A DNA stretch of 35,885 nt from Treponema sp. (GTDB lineage: Bacteria; Spirochaetota; Spirochaetia; Treponematales; Breznakiellaceae): NCBI GenBank assembly GCA_031275325.1, contig JAISOX010000062.1, positions 1-35,885 on the forward strand. Reading direction: 5' to 3'. The notes under the pieces were generated by a model. It did no database searches and was not told where the DNA came from. It saw only the letters and a list, made by a program, of their open reading frames with translations. The position numbers and the translations under genes are program-made. The stretch's first letter is position 1; every line of letters begins with the position of its first letter. Positions 19,911-28,739 of this stretch are shown in pieces.

Positions 19911-21152
19911 CTAAAAAAACTCATTTTTGAACCATTCAATGATTCTACGCACCTTACTCGGTCGTCCTTTGTCTCGACTATGGAGTTCTCCACCCCGCTC
20001 AGAAGTGTTCCGGCGTTCCCGATCATCCCCTTCCAGCACCAGTCCCACTGCGGTAGCATAGATAGGACTTCGGTATTCTTCCACCAAACCTCCCACCGGA
20101 AGGGGACTTCCGATCCTCACGGGCAGCTTAAAGATATGAGAAGCCAATTCCGCAGCGCCTAAGAGTTGCGCTCCCCCGCCGGTTAAGACAATACCTCCTC
20201 CCAAAGGTCGTGAAAGGGAAAGTTTATCCAACTTTTCCTTTACCATCTTGAAAATTTCCTCCATTCTGGGCCGGATGATCGCCAAGATATGGGATTTTGG
20301 TATCGGCATCGGCGGTCTCCCGCCGACTCCCGGCACAATCACCTCTTCATCCTCTTCAAACAAGCCTTCCCAACAACAGCCGGTATCAATTTTAATCCGC
20401 TCTGCAGTTTCAAACGAGATATTCTTCACCTTAGATATATCACTGGTGATCATCCCCCCTCCGGCAGGAATGGTAACATTTGAATAGGGGGATCCATCGA
20501 CATACACCAGTACATCCGTGGTCCCTCCTCCAAGGTCAAGAAGGGCCACGCCGATCTCTTTCTCCTCCAAAGTCAGTACGGATCTACTTGCCGCCAAGGA
20601 CTGGAGGATGAGATCATTCACAATGAACCCTGCCCGGTTTACGCATTTTATCAGATTCTGGGCGCTGGTAACTGAACAGGTAATGATATGTACCTCGGCT
20701 TCGAGACGCACGCCAATCATATCCAAGGGATCCCGAATACCCCGCTGATCGTCGACGATATAGCTCTGAGGAATCACCTCCAGTACCTGCCGATCCATAG
20801 GAATAACCACTGCTCGGGCCGCTTCCAGGACCCGATTGATATCCTCTTGCCCAATCTCCCGGGTCTCCCGGCTTTTTCCGGTAACCGCCACCACCCCTCG
20901 AGAATTGATCCCATCAATATGGTTTCCCCCTATTCCGGTCCAACATACCTCAACTTCCTGGCCGCTCATCATTTCTGCAGCTTCAATAGCGGCAGCAACC
21001 GACCGGAGGGTAGCCTCAATATTGACCACAACCCCTTTTCGCAGTCCTGTAGACGGACACACCCCTACACCGGTAATTTCGAGAATTCCATGTTCATTAC
21101 GCTCGCCAATCACAGCGCAGACCTTAGTCGTCCCTATATCGAGGCCGACCAC
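19911..21152 (-). CDS. ftsA: Cell division protein FtsA
   Basis: VGLDIGTTKVCAVIGE; VALLDLGGGTTDVLVYVDG; IVLTGGGAQLLG; GLVEEYRSPIYATAVGL. Confidence 0.97.
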   Translation of the reverse strand: MVGLDIGTTKVCAVIGERNEHGILEITGVGVCPSTGLRKGVVVNIEATLRSVAAAIEAAEMMSGQEVEVCWTGIGGNHIDGINSRGVVAVTGKSRETREIGQEDINRVLEAARAVVIPMDRQVLEVIPQSYIVDDQRGIRDPLDMIGVRLEAEVHIITCSVTSAQNLIKCVNRAGFIVNDLILQSLAASRSVLTLEEKEIGVALLDLGGGTTDVLVYVDGSPYSNVTIPAGGGMITSDISKVKNISFETAERIKIDTGCCWEGLFEEDEEVIVPGVGGRPPMPIPKSHILAIIRPRMEEIFKMVKEKLDKLSLSRPLGGGIVLTGGGAQLLGAAELASHIFKLPVRIGSPLPVGGLVEEYRSPIYATAVGLVLEGDDRERRNTSERGGELHSRDKGRPSKVRRIIEWFKNEFF

Positions 21153-21162
21153 TAATCCGTCA

Positions 21163-22053
21163 TTAGCCAGAAGATGCCTCCTTTATCGTATAGGATGCTG
21201 TACCGGTTCTAAAATCGATCTCCTCAATCTTGGCGCCTTTTGAAACACACACGTCTACCACTAACAATACATAGCGAAGCATGCTTTCATTCAATTCCGA
21301 TCCCAGTCGAATCCTCACGGGATTGTGAACAGGATAGAGGATAACATCATAACTGTCAAAGGCCTTCCAGGTTACGGTAATCTCCGAAATAGCCGCCAAT
21401 AGTTCCGGAGCAGCCTCCTGTATGCGGGCAAGATTGGCTAACAAAGTCCTGGACATGAGGGGAAGCTGCATCCCTAAGAAGGGCTGTTCCATGAGCAGTC
21501 CCGTTATAATCGGTATGGATGGGAAAACAGCGGTTCCCTGGATTTCATAGCCGATCTTAAAGACCACCCCGCGATGGTCAAAAAAGACGGGATATACCTT
21601 GCCGTTTAGCACCCCAAAGGACAAAGCCACTGCTTTACGACCTTCCAAGACGATCCGTACCGAATTGGGGAAACCTTTAATCACCTGAGCAGAGGCTACC
21701 GTCGATAGGGCCTTCAAGTGGGCTTCCGCTCTCCGGGAATTCACCGATACATAGGAGGATCTTCGGGTGATTCCCGCTTGTTTAAGAACCATGGCTATAT
21801 CCAATTCCGGCATTCCCGTTACTTCTACCCGGGACAAGGGCAGACACGGGTTAACCACCAAGAGCAAGATCAATTCCCCTCCGATGATGGCCACAATAAC
21901 GATGATGATCCACTTCAGCGCCTTTTCTATGAGGGAGGGACCTGCCGATTCATCCGCTACTGTTTCTATATCATCGGATAAGAAGTCAGGGGATAATATA
22001 TTTTCGGTAAAAATATTATCATCGGACATAGGATGCCTCAGGATCAACCCCAT
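21163..22053 (-). CDS. ftsQ: Cell division protein FtsQ/DivIB (POTRA-domain protein)
   Basis: Single N-terminal TM then POTRA-like VEVTGMPELDIAMVLKQAGI...VSVNSRRAEAHLKALSTVASAQVIKGFPNSVRIVLEGRKAVAL, between ftsW and ftsA. Confidence 0.85.
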   Translation of the reverse strand: MGLILRHPMSDDNIFTENILSPDFLSDDIETVADESAGPSLIEKALKWIIIVIVAIIGGELILLLVVNPCLPLSRVEVTGMPELDIAMVLKQAGITRRSSYVSVNSRRAEAHLKALSTVASAQVIKGFPNSVRIVLEGRKAVALSFGVLNGKVYPVFFDHRGVVFKIGYEIQGTAVFPSIPIITGLLMEQPFLGMQLPLMSRTLLANLARIQEAAPELLAAISEITVTWKAFDSYDVILYPVHNPVRIRLGSELNESMLRYVLLVVDVCVSKGAKIEEIDFRTGTASYTIKEASSG

Positions 22054-23233
22054 ACCAGCCTTCTGGCCGGGCGGTATATTTCATGGTTGAAGGGCCAAAT
22101 GTCCCGGGTCCTTCCCGGGACCGGGAAATATTGACGATGATCCCTGCTCCAATCATGGTGGTTACCAGGGATGAACCCCCAGCAGAAAAAAAGGGCAAGG
22201 GAATCCCGGTAGCAGGAATTGAACCGGAAACCACCGCAATATTTAAAAGGGCCTGAAACACGATCATGGTAACCAGTCCAAAGGCCAAAAGCCGCCGATA
22301 GATCCCTTCGGCTCGTATAGCCGCCCGGTATCCTCGAGCGGCAAAAACCCCAAAGAGCAGCACAAAAAACAATATCCCTAAAAAACCCATCTCCTCAGCA
22401 AAAGAGGAAAAAATAAAATCTGATTGAACTTCAGGAACCCCAGCAAATTTCCGTATCCCATGACCTATCCCTTTGCCCCAAAATCCACCAGATGCAATAG
22501 CGGTAATGGAAGCCCGAACCTGGTATCCTGCCCCATGAGGTTCCCAGGTTGGGTTAAGATAACTGATAATCCGCCTAAACCGGTGTTCCTTAGTTAATAT
22601 CAACAACAGGGCAAAGGGCAGAAACATGAATAAACCGCTGAGAAAGTAACGATACTTCACTCCTGCAATATAAAAAATCAACACCCCATTCATCGCAATG
22701 AACGCGGCAGTGGAAAAGTTGTTTTGTAATGAGATGAGTATAATGAACAAGGCGGTAATACAAAACGGCGGCAAGATACCCTTAGTTAAGGAATGAATCT
22801 GCTCCTGCTTCTTATCAAAAATATGAGCCAAATACAGAGGCAAGACCAGCTTCACTAGTTCTGAAGGCTGAAAGGTCTCGGAACCGATACGGAACCATCG
22901 GGAAGCGCCATTTTTCGTTACCCCTACCACGGGCAACAGGGGAAGGATACAGAGTAGAATCGTTCCCAGGACTGCAAGCACCGGCAAACGATAATTCCGT
23001 ACCCAATCCAAATTGATCCGGGAAGTCATCAAAAACAGCACCATCCCTGCTCCCAAAAAGAAAAGCTGCCGGGATATTAAGTACAACCCGTTTTCAAAGA
23101 AACGTTCCGCGTATACGTAGGAGGAAGAATAGAGGGTTACCATCCCCAAGCCGGTAAGGAGGAAGATACTGGCAACCAAAATATGATCGGTATGGACCCG
23201 GCGTCCTGTTTTTTCAACCGTAAAGTGATACAT
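22019..23233 (-). CDS. ftsW: SEDS peptidoglycan polymerase FtsW
   Basis: FQPSELVKLVLPLYLA; PHGAGYQVRASITAIASGGFWGKGIGHG; VPEVQSDFIFSSFAEEMGFLG; TGIPLPFFSAGGSSLV. Confidence 0.95.
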   Translation of the reverse strand: MYHFTVEKTGRRVHTDHILVASIFLLTGLGMVTLYSSSYVYAERFFENGLYLISRQLFFLGAGMVLFLMTSRINLDWVRNYRLPVLAVLGTILLCILPLLPVVGVTKNGASRWFRIGSETFQPSELVKLVLPLYLAHIFDKKQEQIHSLTKGILPPFCITALFIILISLQNNFSTAAFIAMNGVLIFYIAGVKYRYFLSGLFMFLPFALLLILTKEHRFRRIISYLNPTWEPHGAGYQVRASITAIASGGFWGKGIGHGIRKFAGVPEVQSDFIFSSFAEEMGFLGILFFVLLFGVFAARGYRAAIRAEGIYRRLLAFGLVTMIVFQALLNIAVVSGSIPATGIPLPFFSAGGSSLVTTMIGAGIIVNISRSREGPGTFGPSTMKYTARPEGWYGVDPEASYVR

Positions 23234-23281
23234 AGGTCCTCTTCATTACCCCCTGGTAATGCCATGGAACGTGCTTTTTCT

Positions 23282-24361
23282 TCATTGAATTTTCAACGTT
23301 GATACGGCAATGATGGCAAACAGCCCTCCCAAGATCCAAAAACGGATAACCACCTTAGTTTCCGCCCATCCAGATAATTCAAAGTGATGGTGCAATGGAG
23401 CCATTTTAAACACCCGCTTCTTCCGCACCTTATACGAAATTACCTGGATGATTACCGAGGCAATCTCCAAAATAAAAACCCCTCCAATAATGAGAATCAG
23501 GATTTCCTTTTTAATAATCAAGGAGACCACTGCCGTACCCCCCCCTAAGGGGAGGCTCCCCACATCTCCCATGAATACATCCGCGGGATGGGCATTGAAC
23601 CAGAGAAACCCGATACAGGCCCCCACTGCGGCAAGGCAAAAAACCGTCAATTCCCCTCCCCCGGTAATATAGGGGATCCCAAGATAGGAGGAATAATCCG
23701 CCCGCCCTGAAAGATACGTGAGGATCCCTAAGGTAATAAATACCAGAATAAGGAGTCCCGCTGCAAGCCCATCAAGCCCATCAGTAAAATTCACCGCATT
23801 GGATTCCCCCACGATAAGGAGAATCCCAAAAGGTATCCATAAGACCCCCAGATCCACCACAGGATTCTTGAAAAACGGAATATACAGAACGGTGATCCCT
23901 TCTTCCTCTGAAAAATACAGGAAAAGTACCACCCCAATGGCCACCGTAAACTGACCCGCCAGTTTTGCCCAGGCCGGTAAACCTGCGGAATTATGGTGCC
24001 GGACCTTGAGAAAATCATCTATGAAACCGATGCATCCTAAAGCCACCAACGCTCCACCGGTAAGCCACACCTTAGCATTTTTAAAATCCTGCCACAAAAG
24101 CATCGAACAAATCATGGAAAAAATAATCAGGATCCCTCCCATAGTAGGAGTGCCGTCTTTTTTCAAATGGCTCTCAGGACCATCTTCTCGAACTGCTTGA
24201 CCTATCTTGAATTTTCGAAGGGCTTCGATTATCCGGGGGCCTAAGATAAAACAGATGAGCAGGGTAGTTAAGGCTGCATAGGCGCCTCGGAATGAGAGGT
24301 ACTGAAACACATTAAGGGGGGTGAAATATTTAACCAGGGGATAAATGAATTCCAGAAACAC
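23282..24361 (-). CDS. mraY: Phospho-N-acetylmuramoyl-pentapeptide transferase
   Basis: GTPTMGGILI; IGFIDDFLKV; AVNFTDGLDGLAAG; NAHPADVFMGDVGSLPLGG; MAPLHHHFELSGWAETKVVIRFW. Confidence 0.97.
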   Translation of the reverse strand: MFLEFIYPLVKYFTPLNVFQYLSFRGAYAALTTLLICFILGPRIIEALRKFKIGQAVREDGPESHLKKDGTPTMGGILIIFSMICSMLLWQDFKNAKVWLTGGALVALGCIGFIDDFLKVRHHNSAGLPAWAKLAGQFTVAIGVVLFLYFSEEEGITVLYIPFFKNPVVDLGVLWIPFGILLIVGESNAVNFTDGLDGLAAGLLILVFITLGILTYLSGRADYSSYLGIPYITGGGELTVFCLAAVGACIGFLWFNAHPADVFMGDVGSLPLGGGTAVVSLIIKKEILILIIGGVFILEIASVIIQVISYKVRKKRVFKMAPLHHHFELSGWAETKVVIRFWILGGLFAIIAVSTLKIQ

Positions 24362-25927
24362 CTAAACCCCTCCCTTTACTCTTTCATCGGTCTTTACCGT
24401 ATGAATACCCATCACCACATCGGTGAGCCCTTCCAATCCCCAGACCCGGGAACCCTTTAACAGTACCAGATCACCAGGCTGGATCTGGTCCGCCAGCATC
24501 TGGGATAAGGAGGATAGACTATCGGTATAATAGAAACCCACCCTGCCCGCTTCTCCCTGCCCGGTCCCTCTCAGGGCCTGCTTTAAGGCCGCTATTGCTC
24601 CTCGGGTTTCGAAGCCCAAAAAATAGATCCAATCCGCTTTGGAGGCTGCTAAGACCCGGCCAATTGCTGCATGAGCCTCCAGAGAAGCGCTTCCCAGTTC
24701 CAGCATAGAACCGATTACATACATCCGCCGTCCTTGCCAGTCAAGACTATCGCAGAACCTAATGGCTTCCTGCATGGATTCAGGGTTGGCATTGTAACAA
24801 TCCCGAATCACCGTAACAGATCCCCTGAGAATCTCGCTCCGGCCAAAAAGCGGCTGTACCGATTCCAGTCCTCCCCGTATTGCATTGGAACTGACTGGGA
24901 TTTCCCGGGCTATAGCAAGGGCTGCTAAAAGGTTCCGTATATTATGCTTTCCTGAAAGCTGACAGTGAACCGGCATGTCTTCCCACCTGAGATCAATGCC
25001 CTCAAGACCTCGATCCTGGAGATCCGCCAATTCTCTGAATAACTGAGGACCATAGAAACAAACCTTTCCCTTGATACCTTCTGCAAGAAAATCTCTATAG
25101 GGCTCATCCTCCGGGATTAGGGCCCGTTCATTGCCAGAAAACGCTGAAAAAATCCCCTTTTTTTCTTGTGCAATAGCCTGCTTGCTACCGAGTATGCCGA
25201 TATGAGCGGATCCAATATTGGTAATGAGGGCAATATGAGGTTTAAGCACCTGGGCCAGCTCCCCTATCTCCCCGGACCGGTTCATCCCCATTTCAAATAT
25301 CCCCACCTGGTGATGAGGACGAACCTTAAAAACCGACAGGGGAAGCCCGGTCTCCGAATTCAAGTTGCCTTGGTTCATAATCACCGGCTGTTCCCGGCCT
25401 ATTATCGCCCCGGCAATCTCCTTGGTGGTGGTCTTTCCCGATGAACCAGTAATACCAATTCTGAGCAAATTGGGGAACTGGGCCAGGTAGTAAGCCGCGG
25501 CTTGCTGGAGGCCTCGCAGGGTATCTTCTACCACCAAGAGCAAGCCCTGGACTTCCTGGGTTTGATGTATCAGATCTAAGGCAGGGTCTTCAAAACGAGA
25601 TCGGGCAACCATAGCTGCGCTTGCGCCTGCTGCAAACGCAGCCCCTACATACCGATGCCCATCCTGAACCGTGCCTACCAGAGCTACAAAAAGGGCCCCT
25701 GGTACCACCTGCCGAGAATCAATACATACCGATGAGCAAACTCCATGGATCACATCTGGTTTTTTTTGAAAGGAGATGAGTTGTGCCCCCAAGGCTTTGG
25801 ATAAATCAGCCCAATCTATCACCATCTCTGGCTCCTTTGAGACCCCTTCTTCCTTGGTCTGTGCTGTCTCCTTTTGAGGATTATCCATCAAGGCTCTTGC
25901 TCCCTTCAATCCGAATCTGCAATACAT
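24362..25927 (-). CDS. murF: UDP-N-acetylmuramoyl-tripeptide--D-alanyl-D-alanine ligase
   Basis: RIGITGSSGKTTTKEI; NLNSETGLPLSVF; FEMGMNRSGEIGELA; ITNIGSAHIGILGS; DCYNANPESMQEAI. Native start probably downstream of 25927. Confidence 0.95.
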   Translation of the reverse strand: MYCRFGLKGARALMDNPQKETAQTKEEGVSKEPEMVIDWADLSKALGAQLISFQKKPDVIHGVCSSVCIDSRQVVPGALFVALVGTVQDGHRYVGAAFAAGASAAMVARSRFEDPALDLIHQTQEVQGLLLVVEDTLRGLQQAAAYYLAQFPNLLRIGITGSSGKTTTKEIAGAIIGREQPVIMNQGNLNSETGLPLSVFKVRPHHQVGIFEMGMNRSGEIGELAQVLKPHIALITNIGSAHIGILGSKQAIAQEKKGIFSAFSGNERALIPEDEPYRDFLAEGIKGKVCFYGPQLFRELADLQDRGLEGIDLRWEDMPVHCQLSGKHNIRNLLAALAIAREIPVSSNAIRGGLESVQPLFGRSEILRGSVTVIRDCYNANPESMQEAIRFCDSLDWQGRRMYVIGSMLELGSASLEAHAAIGRVLAASKADWIYFLGFETRGAIAALKQALRGTGQGEAGRVGFYYTDSLSSLSQMLADQIQPGDLVLLKGSRVWGLEGLTDVVMGIHTVKTDERVKGGV

Positions 25928-26174
25928 TTTCAGGATGTATCTTTGATAAACCTAATTCATTCTTAGCAATTTTTTCTATTCTCCCTGGGGATGAAAGTAC
26001 GGCAATTCCTGCAATGAGACTCTTATTATTCTCTATCCATTCTACTTGATCCACTTCCAGTTGTCCCACTTCCCGTTCTAAGGCAGCGTATCGGGAGGAT
26101 TGCCATGCAGTAATACCTAACAACAGCGGGATGGTAAGAGCAATAAAATATAAAAGTACCAACTGCCCTTTCAC
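25881..26174 (-). CDS. ftsL: FtsL-like cell division protein
   Basis: Small bitopic protein, N-terminal TM then coiled coil, C-terminal RIEKIAKNELGLSKIHPENVLQIRI typical of FtsL; between murF and rsmH. Confidence 0.8.
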   Translation of the reverse strand: MKGQLVLLYFIALTIPLLLGITAWQSSRYAALEREVGQLEVDQVEWIENNKSLIAGIAVLSSPGRIEKIAKNELGLSKIHPENVLQIRIEGSKSLDG

Positions 26175-27145
26175 CGCATCTCCTTATCCTGAAGGCATAC
26201 ATCCTCATCTACTACTTTTTCCGCTATCCGAAGCCTGGCGCTTCGAGAGGACGGGTTATGGCGTATTTCAAACGCTCCTGGGGTAATACCCTTTCGATAA
26301 AGCACATTGACACTTTTACCCCTCCTTTTATATTCATATATCGGTTGCTCCTGAGGACTAGTATAATCCTTGCCCTTTTCCCGAAAGAAATGCTTCACAA
26401 TCCGATCTTCCAAGGAGTGAAAGGTGATGACCCCCATCCGTCCTCCAGGTTTAAGGATCGTTAAAGCCTTTTCCAAAAGCTCCTGCAGATGGGTAAGCTC
26501 TCCATTGACCGCGATACGCAGCGCCTGAAAGGTCCGGGTGGCAGGATGGGTATTTCCCCGGTACCGCAATGGCAGCGCCTGAACCACAATGTCCGCCAGG
26601 GTCCCAGACCGGCTTATCCCTCCCCTGGATTTGGCCTCGGTAATACTGCGGGCGATCCGCCTTGCATACCGTTCTTCCCCATAGGTATACAACAAATCGG
26701 CTAATGCTTTTTCAGAAAGATCCGCTATGAGTTCTGCTGCGGCCAAGCCCTGGGTCCTGTCGATTCGCATATCCAGGACTTCATCCCGCAGGAAACTAAA
26801 ACCCCGCCCTCCTTTCTCGTAATGATACCGGCTTACCCCCAAATCAATGAGTATGGTATCCGGCTTTTCAGCCGAGAAATCGGCAAAAAAATCATGCGAC
26901 CATCCGGTATACCAATGGACCCGTTCCCCAAATACCTCAAGCCGCTTCTTGGCTACCTCCTGTATTTCCCGATCTGCATCAATACCAATAAGCCGTAAAT
27001 CTGGAAACCGAGATAAAAACGCATAACTATGCCCGCCCTCCCCCACGGTCGCATCAATCATCAACTCCCCCGGCTGCCGAGGAGCAAGCAATTGCAAGGT
27101 CTCTTCCAGCAAAACCGGAGTATGAACGATTTCCATATACCCCAT
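26171..27145 (-). CDS. rsmH: 16S rRNA (cytosine(1402)-N(4))-methyltransferase RsmH (MraW)
   Basis: HTPVLLEETLQLL; DATVGEGGHSYAFL; DLGVSRYHYEKGGRGFSFLRDEVLDMRID; TFQALRIAVNGELTHLQ; GVITFHSLEDRIVKHFF; NPSSRSARLRIAEK. Confidence 0.97.
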   Translation of the reverse strand: MGYMEIVHTPVLLEETLQLLAPRQPGELMIDATVGEGGHSYAFLSRFPDLRLIGIDADREIQEVAKKRLEVFGERVHWYTGWSHDFFADFSAEKPDTILIDLGVSRYHYEKGGRGFSFLRDEVLDMRIDRTQGLAAAELIADLSEKALADLLYTYGEERYARRIARSITEAKSRGGISRSGTLADIVVQALPLRYRGNTHPATRTFQALRIAVNGELTHLQELLEKALTILKPGGRMGVITFHSLEDRIVKHFFREKGKDYTSPQEQPIYEYKRRGKSVNVLYRKGITPGAFEIRHNPSSRSARLRIAEKVVDEDVCLQDKEMR

Positions 27146-27406
27146 TCCTGTTTAAATCCGGTCGTGTATGTATACGTTATACCGGGTAAATCCTTGAACA
27201 CTCCAGAAAATTAATGGTACAGTAATGGAGTATCGGTACATGTCTATAAAATACCATGCTCGATAGATAGTTTCAATTCCTTTTACCGGCATCCGCATGT
27301 TTTCCATAGGTTCTCCTTGCAGATGGACGAGTAGACTTACCGTTCTTTACACCCGCAGTCTTTTTACCGGTTTTTTCTCTAGTATTACTGAGGTCTAGCA
27401 GTAACA

Positions 27407-27459
27407 CATGAAGCACTTTTAGGCTTGGAAGCTCTTCCACACCGCCCAAGTGCTTCATG
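27407..27459. repeat. 12-bp perfect inverted repeat with nested hairpin
   Basis: catgaagcactt (27407-27418) and aagtgcttcatg (27448-27459), perfect 12-bp arms; the 29-nt loop contains ggaag-ct-cttcc (27427-27438). Confidence 0.85.
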
Positions 27460-27488
27460 CATCGCGACTCGTCGAACTCAGATAAGTA

Positions 27489-27612
27489 GGCTTTTTCAAA
27501 ACCCGGTTAGAAACTTCGTTTCCAATGAAACTGACCTCCGAAAAAGCGGTCTAAAGCCTGCTTTTCACTTACACCTCAGGTTGCTATTTCAAAACTTGAG
27601 ATTTTGAAACCG
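27489..27612 (+). repeat. Interspersed hairpin-rich repeat, copy B
   Basis: GGCTTTTTCAAAACCCGG...GAAAAAGCGGTCTAAAGCCTGCTTTT...AGGTTGCTATTTCAAAACTTGAGATTTTGAAACCGC aligns with the reverse complement of 619..732. Confidence 0.75.
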
Positions 27613-27747
27613 CTTCACATAGTATTCTCAACTTATATATTCATTCAGCCCAGGGACTCCGTCAAGGTCTTCATTAAAAAAATGGATTCTATCGGCCATC
27701 CAAAAGGGTTTCCTTGTATTCCCCTGCGAATTTGGATATGCTTCTTT

Positions 27748-28488
27748 ATGCTTCCCCATGAAAATCAATGGATACCCTCTGATGGATATGATAAGCGTAT
27801 CGGGACCGTACGAGAAAGCAGCCTCCACCGGGATCTCAAAATCCGCTATGCCGGAAAAGGAGGTGTAATCGAAGTTAGCGCCGGGTATACGGGAAAGTAC
27901 GTCTGTGATGGGATAACCAAAACCGGGGAGATCATCGAGGTACAAATCGGCAGCTTCAGGCCCCTCAAGGATAAGGTTAAGCATATTACCCCCTTGAGAT
28001 CGATCCGGATCATCCATCCCATTATCATACAAAAATACATCGAACTCTATGATGCAGAGAATACGCGGTGCTATTGCCGGAAAAGCCCGCGGAAAGGCAC
28101 TATATGGGACCTCTTCAAGGCCCTGGTTTACGCTCCGGAAATACCTCTCATACCTGGATTAACCATAGAACTTGCTATGGTAGCGGTAAAACAACAACGA
28201 AGACAAGACGGCTGGGGTTCTTGGCGTCGTAGAGGGATCAGCATTATTGATACCGAACTTATCGGAGTTCACGATTCCCTTATTCTGTCAGGGAAGGAGG
28301 AGTATACGCTTTTTCTCCCCTTTCTGGAAGTTGAACCTTTCACCGCTCAGGATTTAGGGAACATCGCCAGAATTACCCCTTCCTTGGCTCGCAAAACCCT
28401 CTATGTACTCACGAGGCTAGGAATCGTGAAAAGATTGGCTAAAAAAGGCAATGCCCTGCTCTATACCCGGATCAGACCCAGACCTTAA
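27748..28488 (+). CDS. Uncharacterised protein: possible PD-(D/E)XK-like core plus C-terminal winged helix
   Basis: Listed ORF is 27604..28488, but the region before about codon 49 looks non-coding; in-frame ATG at 27748 is a plausible later start. Core ESSLHRDLKIRYAG...VCDGITKTGEIIEVQIGSFRPLKDKV gives a D...ExQ arrangement; C-terminus FTAQDLGNIARITPSLARKTLYVLTRLGIVKRLAKKGNALLYTRI resembles a winged helix. Confidence 0.6.
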   Translation: MLPHENQWIPSDGYDKRIGTVRESSLHRDLKIRYAGKGGVIEVSAGYTGKYVCDGITKTGEIIEVQIGSFRPLKDKVKHITPLRSIRIIHPIIIQKYIELYDAENTRCYCRKSPRKGTIWDLFKALVYAPEIPLIPGLTIELAMVAVKQQRRQDGWGSWRRRGISIIDTELIGVHDSLILSGKEEYTLFLPFLEVEPFTAQDLGNIARITPSLARKTLYVLTRLGIVKRLAKKGNALLYTRIRPRP

Positions 28489-28643
28489 CACAGAGTAAGA
28501 ATGTATAGAAAAAATTACACTCCTATAAAGCGGGTTTTGAAGTATTTTTTACCTGATTCGATGAATTATAAAAAAGGCTTTAAAAAATAACTTGCCTCTC
28601 AGCTTACTTTTAGGCAGAATTAGGGGATATTACCCTTAACCTC

Positions 28644-28730
28644 ATAAAAAAAGGGCCAGGGAGCCGGTGAATACCTTCACTGCTTTCCCTAACCCTCTTC
28701 ATTCAGAGAACCCCTACCGGCCCTTTGAAC
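28644..28730 (-). terminator. Rho-independent terminator downstream of the flaA pair
   Basis: aaagggcc (28650-28657) pairs with ggcccttt (28719-28726), inner AGGG/CCCT pairing; seven-A run at 28646-28652 gives a T tract on the minus strand. Loop unusually long (~61 nt). Confidence 0.55.
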
Positions 28731-28739
28731 TTCCCGGTT

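Noticed and set aside
27273-27458. 61-aa basic ORF (MKHLGGVEELPSLKVLHV...)
   Set aside because: Its 5' end is the inverted repeat itself and it overlaps another small ORF; no family resemblance recognised, so not called as a gene.
27628-28032. 134-aa minus-strand ORF
   Set aside because: Antisense to the nuclease-like gene; composition not convincing.
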